From Serinus canaria (lineage: Eukaryota; Chordata; Aves; Passeriformes; Fringillidae), in NCBI RefSeq assembly GCF_022539315.1, contig NC_066314.1:63597543-63661542 (forward strand): a stretch of 64,000 nucleotides of DNA. The letters are read 5' to 3'. Below are positions 53,035 through 64,000 of this stretch, in pieces. The stretch's first letter is position 1. Each line of letters opens with the position of its first letter. The translations under genes were made by a program, and so were the position numbers. The notes under the pieces were generated by a model that did no database searches, was not told the DNA's origin, and was given only the letters and a program-made list of their open reading frames with translations.

Positions 53035-54479
53035 ACTTAATAAGAGATCATTTGATGCTATTGTTCACCATGAGAAGAAGTCCAGCTTCTGGAATGAATG
53101 CTGTCAGGCACAGCTAATCCTGAAGCTGGTCAAAGTGATGTCAAATTTGGGATCAATATCAGCTCCATTCATTTATCATCTGTACTTTGATATGAGTCCC
53201 ATGCATGAGTTAGGTTACAGATTTCACCACCCCCTCACGTCAGCCACTGCCAAAACACAACATTTTTTTTCCTCTGTGATCATATAATCTTTATCTCTAA
53301 GGGATATTAAAATAACTGTGAATGGTCAAAGATGGTCACCAAAGCAAAATTCTCCCCTCAGTTGGGCCTGGGACTGCTTATAGGCTAGGGATGATACAAA
53401 TCCACAGAGAAAACAAAGAAGCTGTTCTCATAACTTCAGTTTCAGGTTGACCAGGGCACCATCTTGTCCCACACCAAGTCCACTAGAACTTCAGCATCTT
53501 GGGCACCACCACCTCAAAACCCAAACTCAGCCCCTCACCTCTTAGGGTCTCAACTGGGATAGGGTTGAAGAGACACAGTCTTAATGAAGAACCCCTTATT
53601 CCTCCATCCCTACTGTTTTAGGCTCTACAGATCCAAGATTCTGATTTTGCCTTTATTTCTCTATACATGAAACCAAAGCCCAGGAAACCAGAGTTATTTC
53701 AGAAGAACATACCAACAGCTTCCCCATGGCCCCTACAAAATAAGTGAGGACCACTACCTCTTTCTGTGAGTTATGTTAAGGGGAATAGTTGGCTCACACA
53801 ACTGTCATGTACAAAGAATTAAAGCCCCATTTACCACAGATGGAGAGGGCAGAACATTCCTCATGACACTGTGCATCCAGAAAAGTGGCCTAACACTGAC
53901 TGTGTATGCTTTCCTTCACTGCAAATGATCATGTCACAGCACAAGTGCAGGTGTTTTATCCCAATGTCCTGGCCAAACTCCAATAATTACATTCCCTCTC
54001 CCTAATTTTCCTCTGCAGATGCAGCCAAGCACAATCATTAGGTCTCTTTTGCCAAAGTGTTCTCTTATGCAGTGTGGAGCAGCTGCCATACTTCTCACCA
54101 GAAGCAGCTGCAGTGAAGTGCAAGGAGACCAGATTGCCTTACAGGAGTGTGAGACTAAAGCGGGATCAGATCCTTCAAAGCAAGAGGTGATTTTGAAAAT
54201 GCAAGACTTTGAGATCTGTGCCCTTTCCACCGTGCTCAGTCCCCACTCAGTGTACCAAAATGGCTCGATGAGTGTTGAACACCAGCAGGTTCTTGTCAGC
54301 TGGGTCAGAGCCAGGGACAACAAGAACAAGGAATAGGATCAGGACGGAGAAGTTCCAAGGGCTGGACCCTCCACTGATGGGCAGCAGAGATTTTTAGGTC
54401 TGAGCTGGCATGGGTGGGAGGAGGAGCCATGCACAGAGCCCATCCTGTGAGCCTGGGTACCAGGAGAGACAGCAGCAGC

Positions 54480-55980
54480 TGCAGGGAGCCGAGCTTGCTG
54501 GAGGTGATTTTCCAACAGCCGGCTCAGGAAACCGCTGTGACTTAACAGCCAATTGTACAAAATGGGCCTGAAGTGCCTTTAGGACAGCCCGAGTCCTAAG
54601 AGCACCCGAGCTGGCCCTGAAGCCTCCCCTGACCCTGCTCTGCATTTAAAATGAATTCCAGGGAGCATTATATTCCAGACAAAGCGGAACAGAATTAGAT
54701 TTAGGAGAGAGCAACTGAGGTGACTGCCCAGGGCCCAGAACTAGAGGGGAGCCCCACTAATCCCCATCAGACAGCAGCAAAAGTCAGCCCTTCCAAGGGG
54801 GGCAGGGAAGAGGTGACCAAGCCCAGCCTTTGCCCTGTGCCCCAGAGTTTAATGCCGACTGTGCGGCAAGAGAAGGTCAACATAAGCAGGGGAGGCGAGG
54901 AACAAAGACCCCACACAGGATAACAGTGAGGTGACTTAAACATTTACAGGCTCACTCCAAGCAGGGGGTGAGGAGAAGTCAAGTTTTGTGCAAGAAGGCT
55001 GTAAATTTCCTGCTTAGATCTGTCCATCGGGTTTCCCAGAAGCAAAGGCAGCGTTCTCAGAGCCCTCCGGGCTGGGGTGCAGGGCAGTGTCTCGGCGATG
55101 GCAGTCGGTGCTGCGGGGCTGCTCTCTGTGTTTGCAGGCGCTGCTCGGGATGTCAGCCCTGCAAAGCTTGTGTGAGAGACTCTGATTGAACGAAACCGCT
55201 CTCCGAAACCTCACAGCATCAGAGCACGCCCATGTTTGCCTGGGCACATCCCACCGAAGAGCCAGCTGCGAGGGGGAGAGGGGCGTGGTGACATCCCGGC
55301 TCCTTGCGGTCCCTCATGTGCTCCATGGAACAGCATCTCTCCGGGGATCTCTCCGGGAGCCTTGTCTCAAAACAAGCCCTGGGATCGTGAGAGTGAGAGA
55401 AGAGAGCGCTGAGAGCTGTGAACAAAAGTGAAGACGTGCTGGTTTCAGTTCCAGCCACAAGAACTGGGTGAACCTGAATGTGACCCAAATTACACGAAGA
55501 GATTTGCATCACAATGAAAACACGCTGCTACTGCAGCAAGGCTGGCTGGTGCCCCACCCCCTTCCCACTTTTCTGGAAGAAAGATTTCTATAGCGCAAGG
55601 GTTTTGCACAACCCACCGCTTCCTCATTTGTCCCCGACTACTTCTCCATCCAGGGTTGTAGGGACTCAGCCTGAGCCACGGCTCCAGGATCCCAGCCCCG
55701 AGAAGAAGGGAAGGGCTCCAGCTTCCCACTTCCACTCTAGAGGGGAAGCTAAGGAGGGAACCACTTCTCCCAGTTAACCAGCGATGTAAACTGGCCAGAG
55801 GATGAGGGAGAGCGTGATGTGCCCACAGGGAAAGGGCAAAATCCGGAGCCAGAGGCTGCAAAAACTGGCTAACCCCAAACAGCTTCCCGGGAAGTTCAGC
55901 ACCTTGTTCAGAGCAGCTTGTAAAGGCACCGGCCACCCCCACCCTCGTCCCCGTCCCCGCCTCCTCCCTCCCTACAGACT
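54480..55980. promoter_or_regulatory. CpG-rich block, candidate promoter CpG island
   Basis: In 55021-55440 I counted 23 CpG dinucleotides in 420 bases at about 60% G+C. That is an observed/expected ratio of about 0.6, just meeting the classical island criteria. CpG density stays raised, though lower, to 55980 and upstream to about 54480, while most of the window has only one or a few CpGs per several hundred bases. A GC-box/KLF-like GGGGCGTGG lies near 55280. Unmethylated CpG-rich blocks in vertebrates usually mark transcription start sites. No exon on either strand is recognisable beside it, so the gene served (coding, lncRNA or an alternative promoter) is unknown. Confidence 0.5.
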
Positions 55981-56945
55981 ATCTTTTGGTACTGCTAATT
56001 TGTTACTTCCTATGTAAAAGCCTTTTCTTCCTTTATTCTCCCATTTCTCCAGAAAAAAAATACAGGTTAGGTTTTTCCAGACCTGGTCTCCTGGGTTCTC
56101 TTGGCATGCACTTAACTTCCATGTCCTTCAAGGACTTGTCACTGTGACCTCCTGGGGGAAAAAGTAACCTTATTATGCTCCTTTTCCATATATAACACTT
56201 CACCCTCTTGCCCCCACCAAAGTGAGAAAGGAAATTAATACTCAAAAATATTTGGCTTTCAGCAGTATAGGAAACAAATTCTCCCACAAACCTGGCTGAT
56301 CTCCATCACTGCCCATGTGGTCTTCTAGTGACAGCAATCCCAAGCCCATCAGTGATGCTTTTGTGGCAGTCCCTATCTAGTACTATATTTTCTGAGGAAA
56401 ATGGTGTTTTTCCCACCAGCTGGGTCACTGGACCTGAAGGGAAATGCACCTACTGCCCCTGCAGAGCCTGGCAGGGAGCACCTGCTGAGGAGAGCCAGGT
56501 CCCAAGGGCAGAGCAGAAGAAAAGTGAGATAAAGTCTCTCTTTGCTCCCCTGCTTCCAGGTGTGGCAGTGCTGGAGTTACTAAACTGGATCACACCAGAC
56601 CATGACTGAGACCTGTGCTTACATGCCAGCTTCTTGCACATATGAAAGAACAAAGAAGGGGCTAAAGGCAAAACACCAGCCTAGGGCAGGTGAGACTGGC
56701 CTTCAAATTCTTGTCCAGCAATATAATTCTTCCATGGCCTCAAAAATAACCTAAAGGCAACAGGGCTTAGGCCCTGAGAGCAGGTCCCATACCACTGTGG
56801 CAGATGCCTGCCTTCCTCATCCCACACAGGGCCACAGGGCACCACTGAGTGCAGGCCACTCAAAGAACATCACTCATGGAGACACCTTAAATGCCTACAC
56901 AGCCCTTGACACAGGTTTCACAGTTCCTCACACACTTGGAGACCC
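55981..56945. other. Noncoding sequence between the CpG block and a CR1 copy
   Basis: I see no supported exon or repeat here. Confidence 0.5.
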
Positions 56946-57922
56946 AAGTTCAACATCCTTCTAAATTACTTGGACGAAGGATTGGAAGGGATCCTGAACA
57001 AGTTCACAGATAACACAGATCTGGGAGGAGCTGTGGACACTCCCTCGATGGCAGCGAGGCCCTGCAGAGAGACCCCCACAAATGGCGGGGCCGGGCAATC
57101 ACCAACCCTGGGAGGTTCAGCAGGGACAGGGCCGGATCCTGGGCCTGGGGTGGGGCAGCCCTGGGTGCACGGACACACAGGGAATGAGAGGCTGGAAAGC
57201 AGTGCCAGGGAAAGGGACCTGGAGGGGGTCCTGGGCAATGGCCAGGTGGACATGAGGCTGCAGTGTCCTGGAGCCAGCAGGGACAGCCCTGTCCTGGGGG
57301 CATCAGGCCCAGCTGGGCCACAGAGGGATTGGCCTGCTCTGCTCTGGGGCAGCCTCAGCTCAAATATTGTGTGAAATTTTGGGTGCCACAATATCAGAGA
57401 GACATTAAACTATTAGAGAGTGTCCAAAGGAAGGCACGAGGATGGCGAAGGGCCTTGAGGGGAAGCGTGTGAGGAGCAGTGAGGGCACTTGGTCTGTTCA
57501 GCTGGAGGAGGCTGAGGGCAGACATGGCAGCCACAGCTTCTGCTGAGGGGAAGAGGAGAGGCAGGCCCTGAGCTCTGCTCTCTGGGACCAGGGACAGGAG
57601 CTGAGGGAATGGCTGGAGCTGAGTCAGACTGGATAGCAGGGAAAGGTTCTTCCCCCAGAGGGTGTCAGGCACTGCCCAGGCTCCCCAGGGAATGGTCACA
57701 GCCCCAGGGCTGCCAGAGCTCCGGGAGCCTTTGGACACCACTCTCAGGGATGCACAGGGTGGGACTGTTGGGCTGTCTGTGCAGGGATTGTTGGGGTGTC
57801 TGGGCAGGGATTGTTGGGGTGTCTGGGCAGGGATTGTTAGGCTGTCTGTGCAGGGCCAGAGGTTGGACTCGATGATCCTTGTGGGTCCCTCCCAGCTCAG
57901 CTTATTCTGTGATTCTGTGACA
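56946..57922 (+). mobile_element. CR1 LINE, 5'-truncated copy with intact 3' end
   Basis: The sequence enters inside ORF2. The frame from 56970 reads MDEGLEGILNKFTDNTDLGG, the CR1 reverse-transcriptase segment around the catalytic box, where Phe-Ala-Asp-Asp is expected and Phe-Thr-Asp-Asn is found. The second catalytic Asp is therefore lost. Decayed ORF2 continues through a [16 protein letters not shown] segment (about 57391-57440), with stops and frameshifts. The 3' UTR ends with GGTTGGACTCGATGATCCTT and two copies of ATTCTGTG at 57904-57919, the CR1 terminus. About 980 bases remain of an element of some 4.5 kb, a typical 5' truncation. It cannot move on its own. Confidence 0.93.
57761..57852 (+). 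repeat. Four 23-bp tandem units inside the CR1 3' region
   Basis: Units start at 57761, 57784, 57807 and 57830. Units 2 and 3 are identical (GGGATTGTTGGGGTGTCTGG plus GCA). Units 1 and 4 share the variant ending CTGTCTGTGCA. The order is outer, inner, inner, outer, so the array looks like a local expansion after or during insertion. Confidence 0.93.
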
Positions 57923-58557
57923 TTAGGCCACACATGCCCAGTGCAGGCCTGTACCTCCTGCCCCCAGCTCCCCTGCCCGGTCTTCTACACAGTTTTTAGC
58001 TGAGTGCCAACATTGAGAGTGGATCGCAGGGATTTTGTTCTCTCAAATTTGCAGAAACAGCAAAATTTCTTTTTCCCATCCTTGTTACCAGCTTCACAGG
58101 CTTTGCTGACCAACATTCCCACAGCATTTGCTCCTTCCACTCTTCTTTCAAGGAAAGTATAACACAGGGCTTGGCACAGACTGTGGGCCATAAGGTCTCA
58201 GTAAAGGCTTTGAAAAATAACTTCCAGTGAGTCAGAGCCACATGACTTTGCCTGGTCTTCCATCCCCACCCCAGTGTTGTCCTCCAGCCTTGTGTGCCAC
58301 AATGTCATCTCCCAGCCCACAAGACATGTCTAGAGCAACAGTAGTGATGGCAGCAGCAGCAGTAATTTCCTAGCTCAGGAAGCACAAATTTATGGGCTTT
58401 TTTTCATGGTCAACAGCTGCTTCCTCACTTGTGCTGAGAGAAAGTCCTCCCAAAGCTTTTCTTTTTAACTTCTGTAGCAAAACAAAATGAAAAACAGAGA
58501 CAAATGTGTGAGGCTGCCTTTGATTTTCTGCAGTGGCAGTGACCAACCAGGGAAGGG

Positions 58558-58590
58558 AAAAAAAAAAAAAGAAAAAAGAAAAAGAAAAAA
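58558..58590 (+). repeat. A-rich purine run
   Basis: A runs broken by single G residues over about 33 bases. Confidence 0.85.
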
Positions 58591-61500
58591 TATAAAACCC
58601 AGTGTGGACTATACTGTTCCTCCAGGCAGAGAAGAATGCTGGAGGTGGTATATGCCAGGATGACATCAGGGGAGTGATGCAACTGATCTGGAGCCAGGAA
58701 TCCTGTGCAGCAGGGAGCTATGCAGCTCTAGGTATATAGAGAAGGGTGTACATTTTTTCACATAAAACTTGTAGTTCAGAGCACACAGACCCAAGAGAAG
58801 GAACACAGACATTGAGCTGCACACTTTGCCTGTGTGTCTCACATAGGTGGAGCAGGGAACTCTGCATATCAGAGGTCACCCTACACTTTTCCATGAGAAG
58901 AATGTGTTTCAGTTTGTGTTCAACTTTGCCAAATTTCAGCTGTTTGAGCTGGATTTTTTCCATGCTTGCTGCCTGCCCCAGGCTAAGTGGTTTTTGGGAA
59001 AGCTTCAGCAAAATGGTTCAGTTGCTTCTCAGCATAAGGCTAGGGGAAAAAAACCACATTTTGACCCTGTTACAAACTGTACATGTGCAAAGAGCTGTTT
59101 GGGGGATTCTGTGATGGCTCCACATGCTGGAAGAGGAGGCATTTGTGTCACCAATACCAGACCTCCTCTCACCCCTGTGTGATCCTCCCCAAATCAGCCA
59201 CATAGGCTTTCCAGACACCTCAGTCTGTGCAGGCTCAGGGGAGAGTTTCTAGGTTTGAAAACTTCACCTGTGTGCTTTGTCCATGAGCTTGGATCACGGT
59301 GGAAAGAAGGAAAATGTCTCATTTGAATAAGGGGATGCAGGAAAGCAATGGACAAACTATGAGGGACCTGTCTTCCCAAGCTCTGGACTCTCCAAGAGCT
59401 TCTGGCTCACAAAAGGTGAGTTGCTGCCAACTAGCCACTCCCCAGAAGAGAGGCAATGCCCACTCACATGCTCAGCCTCTGCATTTGTCAAGCACTGCAC
59501 AGCATTAAGAGTGGTTAACCATTGCCACAAAAAAAGCAGAAGGACCAGGACTGTCCCTCTGGAGAGGAACTGGTTCCTTGAGTCTCCACTAAGAGCAAAC
59601 CCTACCAGAGCATGGACCTCCTCCAAGGGATCTCTCCAGAGAGAGGCTAGCCAAGAGAAATATGCCCCTGATGCCTCTGGCTGCCTTGGGAAAGATGTTC
59701 TGGGAAACTTGTTGAGCCTGGGACTCAGGAAGATCCTCCACACAACACAAACACAGAGACAGTTTGCTTTGGGGAGTTTGGTTTCTCTTTCATTTTTTTC
59801 TGTTTAAGAACACCAACTCTATACCCACAAAATCCTAAGCAGCAAGGGAAGGTGACAAGCCAAGCCTGGAACAGTTAAGAAAACCAGCAAGATAATGAGC
59901 TTGTGTTTGTCTCTCTTCCCTATGCACATTTAAAAATGTGCTTTCACATGACATGGTCAGGTATCAATATAATGAAATATTGCTGGCAGTGTTCTGGATA
60001 TTTTTTGCAAAAAAAAAAAATTAAGCCAAGCTACACTGGTAAGTACTGTTATGAGACTACCCTTACAAGTGACATGAGTTTCACAATTCAGTCCCAAATA
60101 CCTCTACTTCAATAAGTAAATCAATAGGATGAAAAATTAGTGCAGAGAGCTGAGCGAGGCAAAAACTCCCATTATCGTGACAAAGAAGTAGCTAATTTAT
60201 ACAAAAACATCATGGTGAGAGAAGGAAATAGCCTGTCAATTGATATAAATCACTCATTATCTCATCCTAATCCCATTCAAAATTAGAAGAATGCTCTAAT
60301 CAGAATCTGCAAGAAAAACTGAAGAAGTAAAGGATAATGAGATGGTTTTGTGAGAAGTCTTTTGGCATGGAAACATGTTACAAATCTGAGATGAAATTTT
60401 AAAAATGGAATATCCTCTGGTAGAACATACATTCATTTTTGTGAAGAATTAAAATTGTCAGAAGGCAGGAAGCAGAATTGGAAGTACAGCTGGTGCTCCT
60501 GTGCATTTGCTGAAGAAAGAATTGATGTGAACACCTTAAACACCAGCTTTTTTTCCTTCTGAATCCTCCTTCTGGAAGGGTTTCCCCATCCAACATGACT
60601 GGAGAAATATAAGCCAAGCTCTCTACTTCAAAAATCCATTAATTGGTGAAGAAAGGGGGAAAACATGTGCTATTGATTATGTAATTGATGTGTTATGATA
60701 TCCTGGTGGGCTGACATGTTCAGTGGTGACCTCAGCCTTTGAAATGGTGGATTACATAGTATAAATCTCCTTCTAGGAGTAGTGGACATTTTTTAGAGAA
60801 AATCATTCTATTAATACACCACAGCTTATGACTGCTGAATGTATTCTTGGTCTAACCTTGAAAGAGGAGAAAATGGGAGGACTTCTGTAATTTTCTCACT
60901 AAAACAAGCCAAAAACCCTCAGTGGCATTTCTACAGATGTTCCAGGCAAGGAAAATGTGGCCACTTTATCTTGACTCAAATTAAAATAAATAAGCATTTG
61001 AATTCCTGTTTGGAAGAAAAGATTTACACATTTGCAGCTATTAAAGATGTACAAGGTAGAGAAGACTGTTTGTTTTATAAATCTGAGACAATGTTTTCCT
61101 CTGACAAAAAAAAAAAAACAGCATCAGATTTTCCTTTCCAGTTACCCATTGCTCTGGCCATGGCACTGCTGTGATCTACCCTTCCCTGCCTTTTGGGAAC
61201 ATCTGGGTAACCAAAGCCAGTGTTAATAACATCAGAATAACAAATCTTCTGCATACAGGCCCAATCCTCTGCAAAACTTCAGGCTGATTTCCCGCAGAAA
61301 TGAGCAATTACCCAGCCTGTAGGTGGGTCCATACTACTGGTTATCTGCCCTTCCCCTTCACCCCTCCACCCCTTTTCAGCAGCCCAGGAAATTTCCATCA
61401 AATGTGCCAGCAGGACAGTTGTATCCAAGGTTGTAGGAACCCTCACACTTTGTTCAAGTGGATGACAAAGGAAAGAAACACTAATGATGGACTCACTGAA

Positions 61501-61679
61501 ACAGCAAAAAAACCCACCTCACCTCTAATTAGACATCATAGACTCTACACAACAGAGGGCAAGCAGGCTTATCTCCACCCATGGCAGAACAACTTGCTCA
61601 GCAGGACATTTCTATTTTTATTTTTAATACAAGGAAACCTGCAGTGAATGTTCTGATGGACACAGAGACGGATCAAGGG

Positions 61680-61697
61680 AAAAAAAAAAAAAAAAAC
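61680..61697 (+). repeat. 18-base poly-A run
   Basis: Uninterrupted A residues with no identifiable retroposed body. Confidence 0.8.
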
Positions 61698-63310
61698 ACA
61701 GAAATGTGTGTGTGTTCCTTCAGCAACACCTGCACAGTTATCTAAGAAACAACAATCTTTTTACTCTTCATTCCATCCTCTCCTCGACTAATTTTGTTCT
61801 TTAATTATGACTGCTGGCAACCTTCAGCACAAATGAGGATTTTCCTCCTTTAGGTAATGCATGTTCTTGGCTCTCAGGAGGAGGCTTGTCTGTCAAAACA
61901 TTAGCTGTCTCTTTCATATGTTAAGTATTAATTCTATTTATCTTCGAATTATTTTCAAATACTGGAGGCATTCTTCTCTGTATTGGAATGCAACTAGTGC
62001 TTAATTTCAGGTTTTCATGTTATTCTTGCTCAGATATGAGGCCAAAAGTGAGTAATTAAGTTCTCATTTAAAGCCCATTTCCTTAAATACCTGTTCTCTT
62101 ACCATACACAGCCTCTTTACCAGCCCCATGCTCTCCCACAGGAGGCAGGAGGAGGTGGCCCATGGGGACAGCTACAGCCACAACCTCATTTTAGATGGCT
62201 TGCAACCACATTATCATTATTCCCCTGTTTACTGGGTACTACCAAGGCCTGTGTTAATGTGTGGCAGAGCAAAGGACTTCCTGGTCCCTCAGCAGGGAAA
62301 TTTCTTGTCTGTGATGTAAAGGAAGGAGTTAACAGCTCACCACCACCTGACACAGAGGTCCTTTTCCCCTGCTAGGCAAGGCTAGTGACAGCCTGTACCC
62401 ACACCTGGAGCTATGGCAGGTCTATTCTTCCCTTCCAGCAGGAATAAAATCAAGGGTTGAATCTGGACTGGTACAAGGAAAACCAAGAGTCATGGGTGAT
62501 TTGTGTGCCCTGTGCACTCAGGGCCAGAATTAGCAGTGTAGGACCCACGCTGACCTCGTGCTGGCCCTCCAACATCTGCTGGCAATATTCTTCTCTTCTA
62601 CTGAGGGCTTCTCCCTGTGAGCCAATGGAAGGGAGCTCCAGAATCTCTTGAGTCGAGATAAAGACACTCCTTCATAAACTGGATGAAACCACCACTTGGT
62701 TTAGTTCTGCCAAAAGAAGAGACAGCAGAGGGAATGTTGGTCATGACCAGCCTTCTCAAAACTCCCACAGAGACCACAGAAGATGCAACTTCAATGCTTT
62801 TAGCTACCCAAGACCCCAAACCCTAAAAATGCATTTAAGGCACAGCAAGATGCGGGTAAAACTTATGCAAGAGGCACAAAAATAGAGCCCTGTATCCACA
62901 GCAACACAAGCACACAAGAACTCCAGCACGTCCCTTTTTTGAGGCCACAGCAAAGCTCTCCCCAGAACTAAGGATGGATGCCCAGAGGGAAAAAAGCATT
63001 TCAGAAACGCTTTCCTACCCCCTTTGGAGGGGAAGGCCTCCACACCTCTTGCTTGTGCCACCTTCCCGTTTCCCCAAGGGGCCATGGCCCTGCCAGGAGC
63101 GCAGCACCACTGCGATGAATTCGTGTTTTCCACTGCAAGGAGGAACATGACTCACAGTCCCCACCAGGACCCAGTGACTTGTGGTATCCAAAGCAAACAC
63201 AGCCAGCAAGACTTTTCAACAAACAGTCAACAATCTCCTGCTAGCTGTCCACCCCATGAAATGCCACAGCTTAAGGTTTTTCCCTCACTTTGTCCTTTGC
63301 CATTGCCTTT

Positions 63311-63607
63311 CCTCATTCTTTCTCAAAGAGGACAGTTATAAGTAGAGTCTGAGCCTCACTTTCCCAGCCAAGCTAAGCCTAGAAGAGTCTGTGGAGGTCT
63401 GATCATCCTCCTCATTCTTTCTCAAAGAGGACAGTTATAAGTAGAGCCTGAGCCTCACTTTCCCAGCCAAGCTAAGCCTAGAAGAGTCTGTGGAGGTCTG
63501 ATCATCCTCCTCATTCTTTCTCAAAGAGGACAGTTATAAGTAGAGCCTGAGCCTCACTTTCCCAGCCAAGCTAAGCCTAGAAGAGTCTGTGGAGGTCTGA
63601 TCATCCT
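63311..63607. repeat. 99-bp minisatellite, exactly three copies
   Basis: Units lie at 63311-63409, 63410-63508 and 63509-63607, each starting CCTCATTCTTTCTCAAAGAG. Units 2 and 3 are identical. Unit 1 differs from them at one base (T at 63348, C at the matching position 63447). There is no appreciable partial fourth unit on either side beyond a few bases. Near-identity means recent duplication or ongoing homogenisation. The unit contains stops on the plus strand and is not a coding repeat. Confidence 0.97.
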
Positions 63608-64000
63608 CCTCAGCTTCCATCACATGTCCCAGTGCCTGTTGGATAATGCTGCTAGGAATATCCAGAAAGAAACTAAATCCTCACCTCCTTCAGGAAACTG
63701 CTTTGATTTTAGTGAATTTAGTAACCCCATCTCCCCTGTAGAGCTGGGGAGGAGAACAGTTTTGCACAAGTCCCATGGTGAGCAATACAGGAGCTCCATG
63801 CTGTGCCAAAGAGGAGACTTAGGAGGAGACTAGGGCCTCGGCTCCAGCATCTGGAAGCCACAAGCCCATAGGCACCAGCTTCATCACATAGCCTGACAGT
63901 CTCCATTGTCACTTGTCCTGAGTGACTCAGGAGTTTGGGAGAAGGAGGAGGAGGAAAGCAGGCAGTGACAGTCCTCTGGGCTGCAACACCAGGGATGGCA
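63608..64000. other. Noncoding sequence to the window end
   Basis: I see no supported feature other than a short GGA-rich stretch near 63940-63955. Confidence 0.5.

Larger units (their letters stand above)
35232..54479. other. Long gene-poor sequence with only simple repeats
   Basis: Over some 19 kb I find no supported exon, RNA gene or interspersed element. The contents are microsatellites at 38236, 39336 and 50693, a 16-bp duplication at 43018, a poly-A run at 45438 and a pyrimidine run at 52996. A slightly CpG-richer patch lies at about 44660-45010. Conserved noncoding elements cannot be recognised without an alignment. Confidence 0.5.
57923..63310. other. Noncoding sequence, no gene recognised
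   Basis: There is no supported exon. It contains a purine run at 58558-58590, a 10-12 base A run at about 60009, an A run near 61098 and an 18-base A run at 61680-61697. Confidence 0.5.

Noticed and set aside
57394..57933. 179-codon open frame on the minus strand
   Set aside because: It is antisense to the CR1 element and includes the 23-bp array, so it is a by-product.
63311..63607. Possible CRISPR-like or satellite array
   Set aside because: The units are directly adjacent with no spacers and the DNA is vertebrate. A three-copy minisatellite explains it.
1..64000. tRNA, rRNA, snRNA, endogenous retrovirus, LTR or DNA transposon
   Set aside because: Reading both strands I found no A/B-box pair with a cloverleaf, no rRNA segment and no recognisable gag, pol or env motif. 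Short or very decayed copies could escape the eye.

Overview
The window is vertebrate nuclear DNA, most likely from a bird. The best evidence is two fragments of the CR1 (chicken repeat 1) LINE reverse transcriptase plus a separate CR1 3' end, with almost no other interspersed repeats recognisable by eye. One CR1 copy keeps the typical CR1 end, a short run of the octamer ATTCTGTG. Coding density is very low, CpG is depleted over most of the window, and microsatellites are short, all as expected of an intron or intergenic stretch in a compact avian genome. Nothing looks bacterial or viral: there are no operons, no Shine-Dalgarno-led frames, no CRISPR and no rRNA or tRNA that I could see. Most open frames are short and lie in several frames of the same DNA, so I treat them as chance.

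Layout. Positions 1-22441 are unique noncoding sequence with microsatellites, a 20-bp palindrome and a CR1 tail at 11637. At 22442-22582 there is a plausible last coding exon on the plus strand: a branch point and pyrimidine tract, an AG acceptor, then a 46-codon frame starting with a heptad-patterned helix and ending at TGA. Its first 19 residues resemble the tetramerising coiled coil of the KCNQ1 potassium channel, and it starts in phase 0 at what I recall as the equivalent residue. If this is right, the first 22 kb is the last intron of a KCNQ1-like gene. A possible 3' UTR would run to an AATAAA at 23594, and the rest of the window would be downstream intergenic DNA. The match is partial, so gene identity is open.

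Positions 23730-23990 hold two adjoining degenerate tandem repeats. Positions 25950-26535 are a decayed minus-strand CR1 fragment, and 27271-27348 a 39-bp duplication. Positions 31538-32446 contain exon-like signals on both strands, of low certainty. Positions 34281-35231 contain an unusually long uninterrupted frame (317 codons) of unknown meaning. The next 19 kb is featureless apart from simple repeats.

Positions 54480-55980 form the only CpG-rich block I found and are the best promoter candidate, with no recognisable gene attached. Positions 56946-57922 are a 5'-truncated plus-strand CR1 whose 3' UTR carries a fourfold 23-bp expansion. Positions 63311-63607 are three nearly identical 99-bp tandem units, apparently a young minisatellite.

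I found no clear new molecular system. The observations most worth checking are the KCNQ1-like exon, the orphan CpG island, the 317-codon frame and the 99-bp array.
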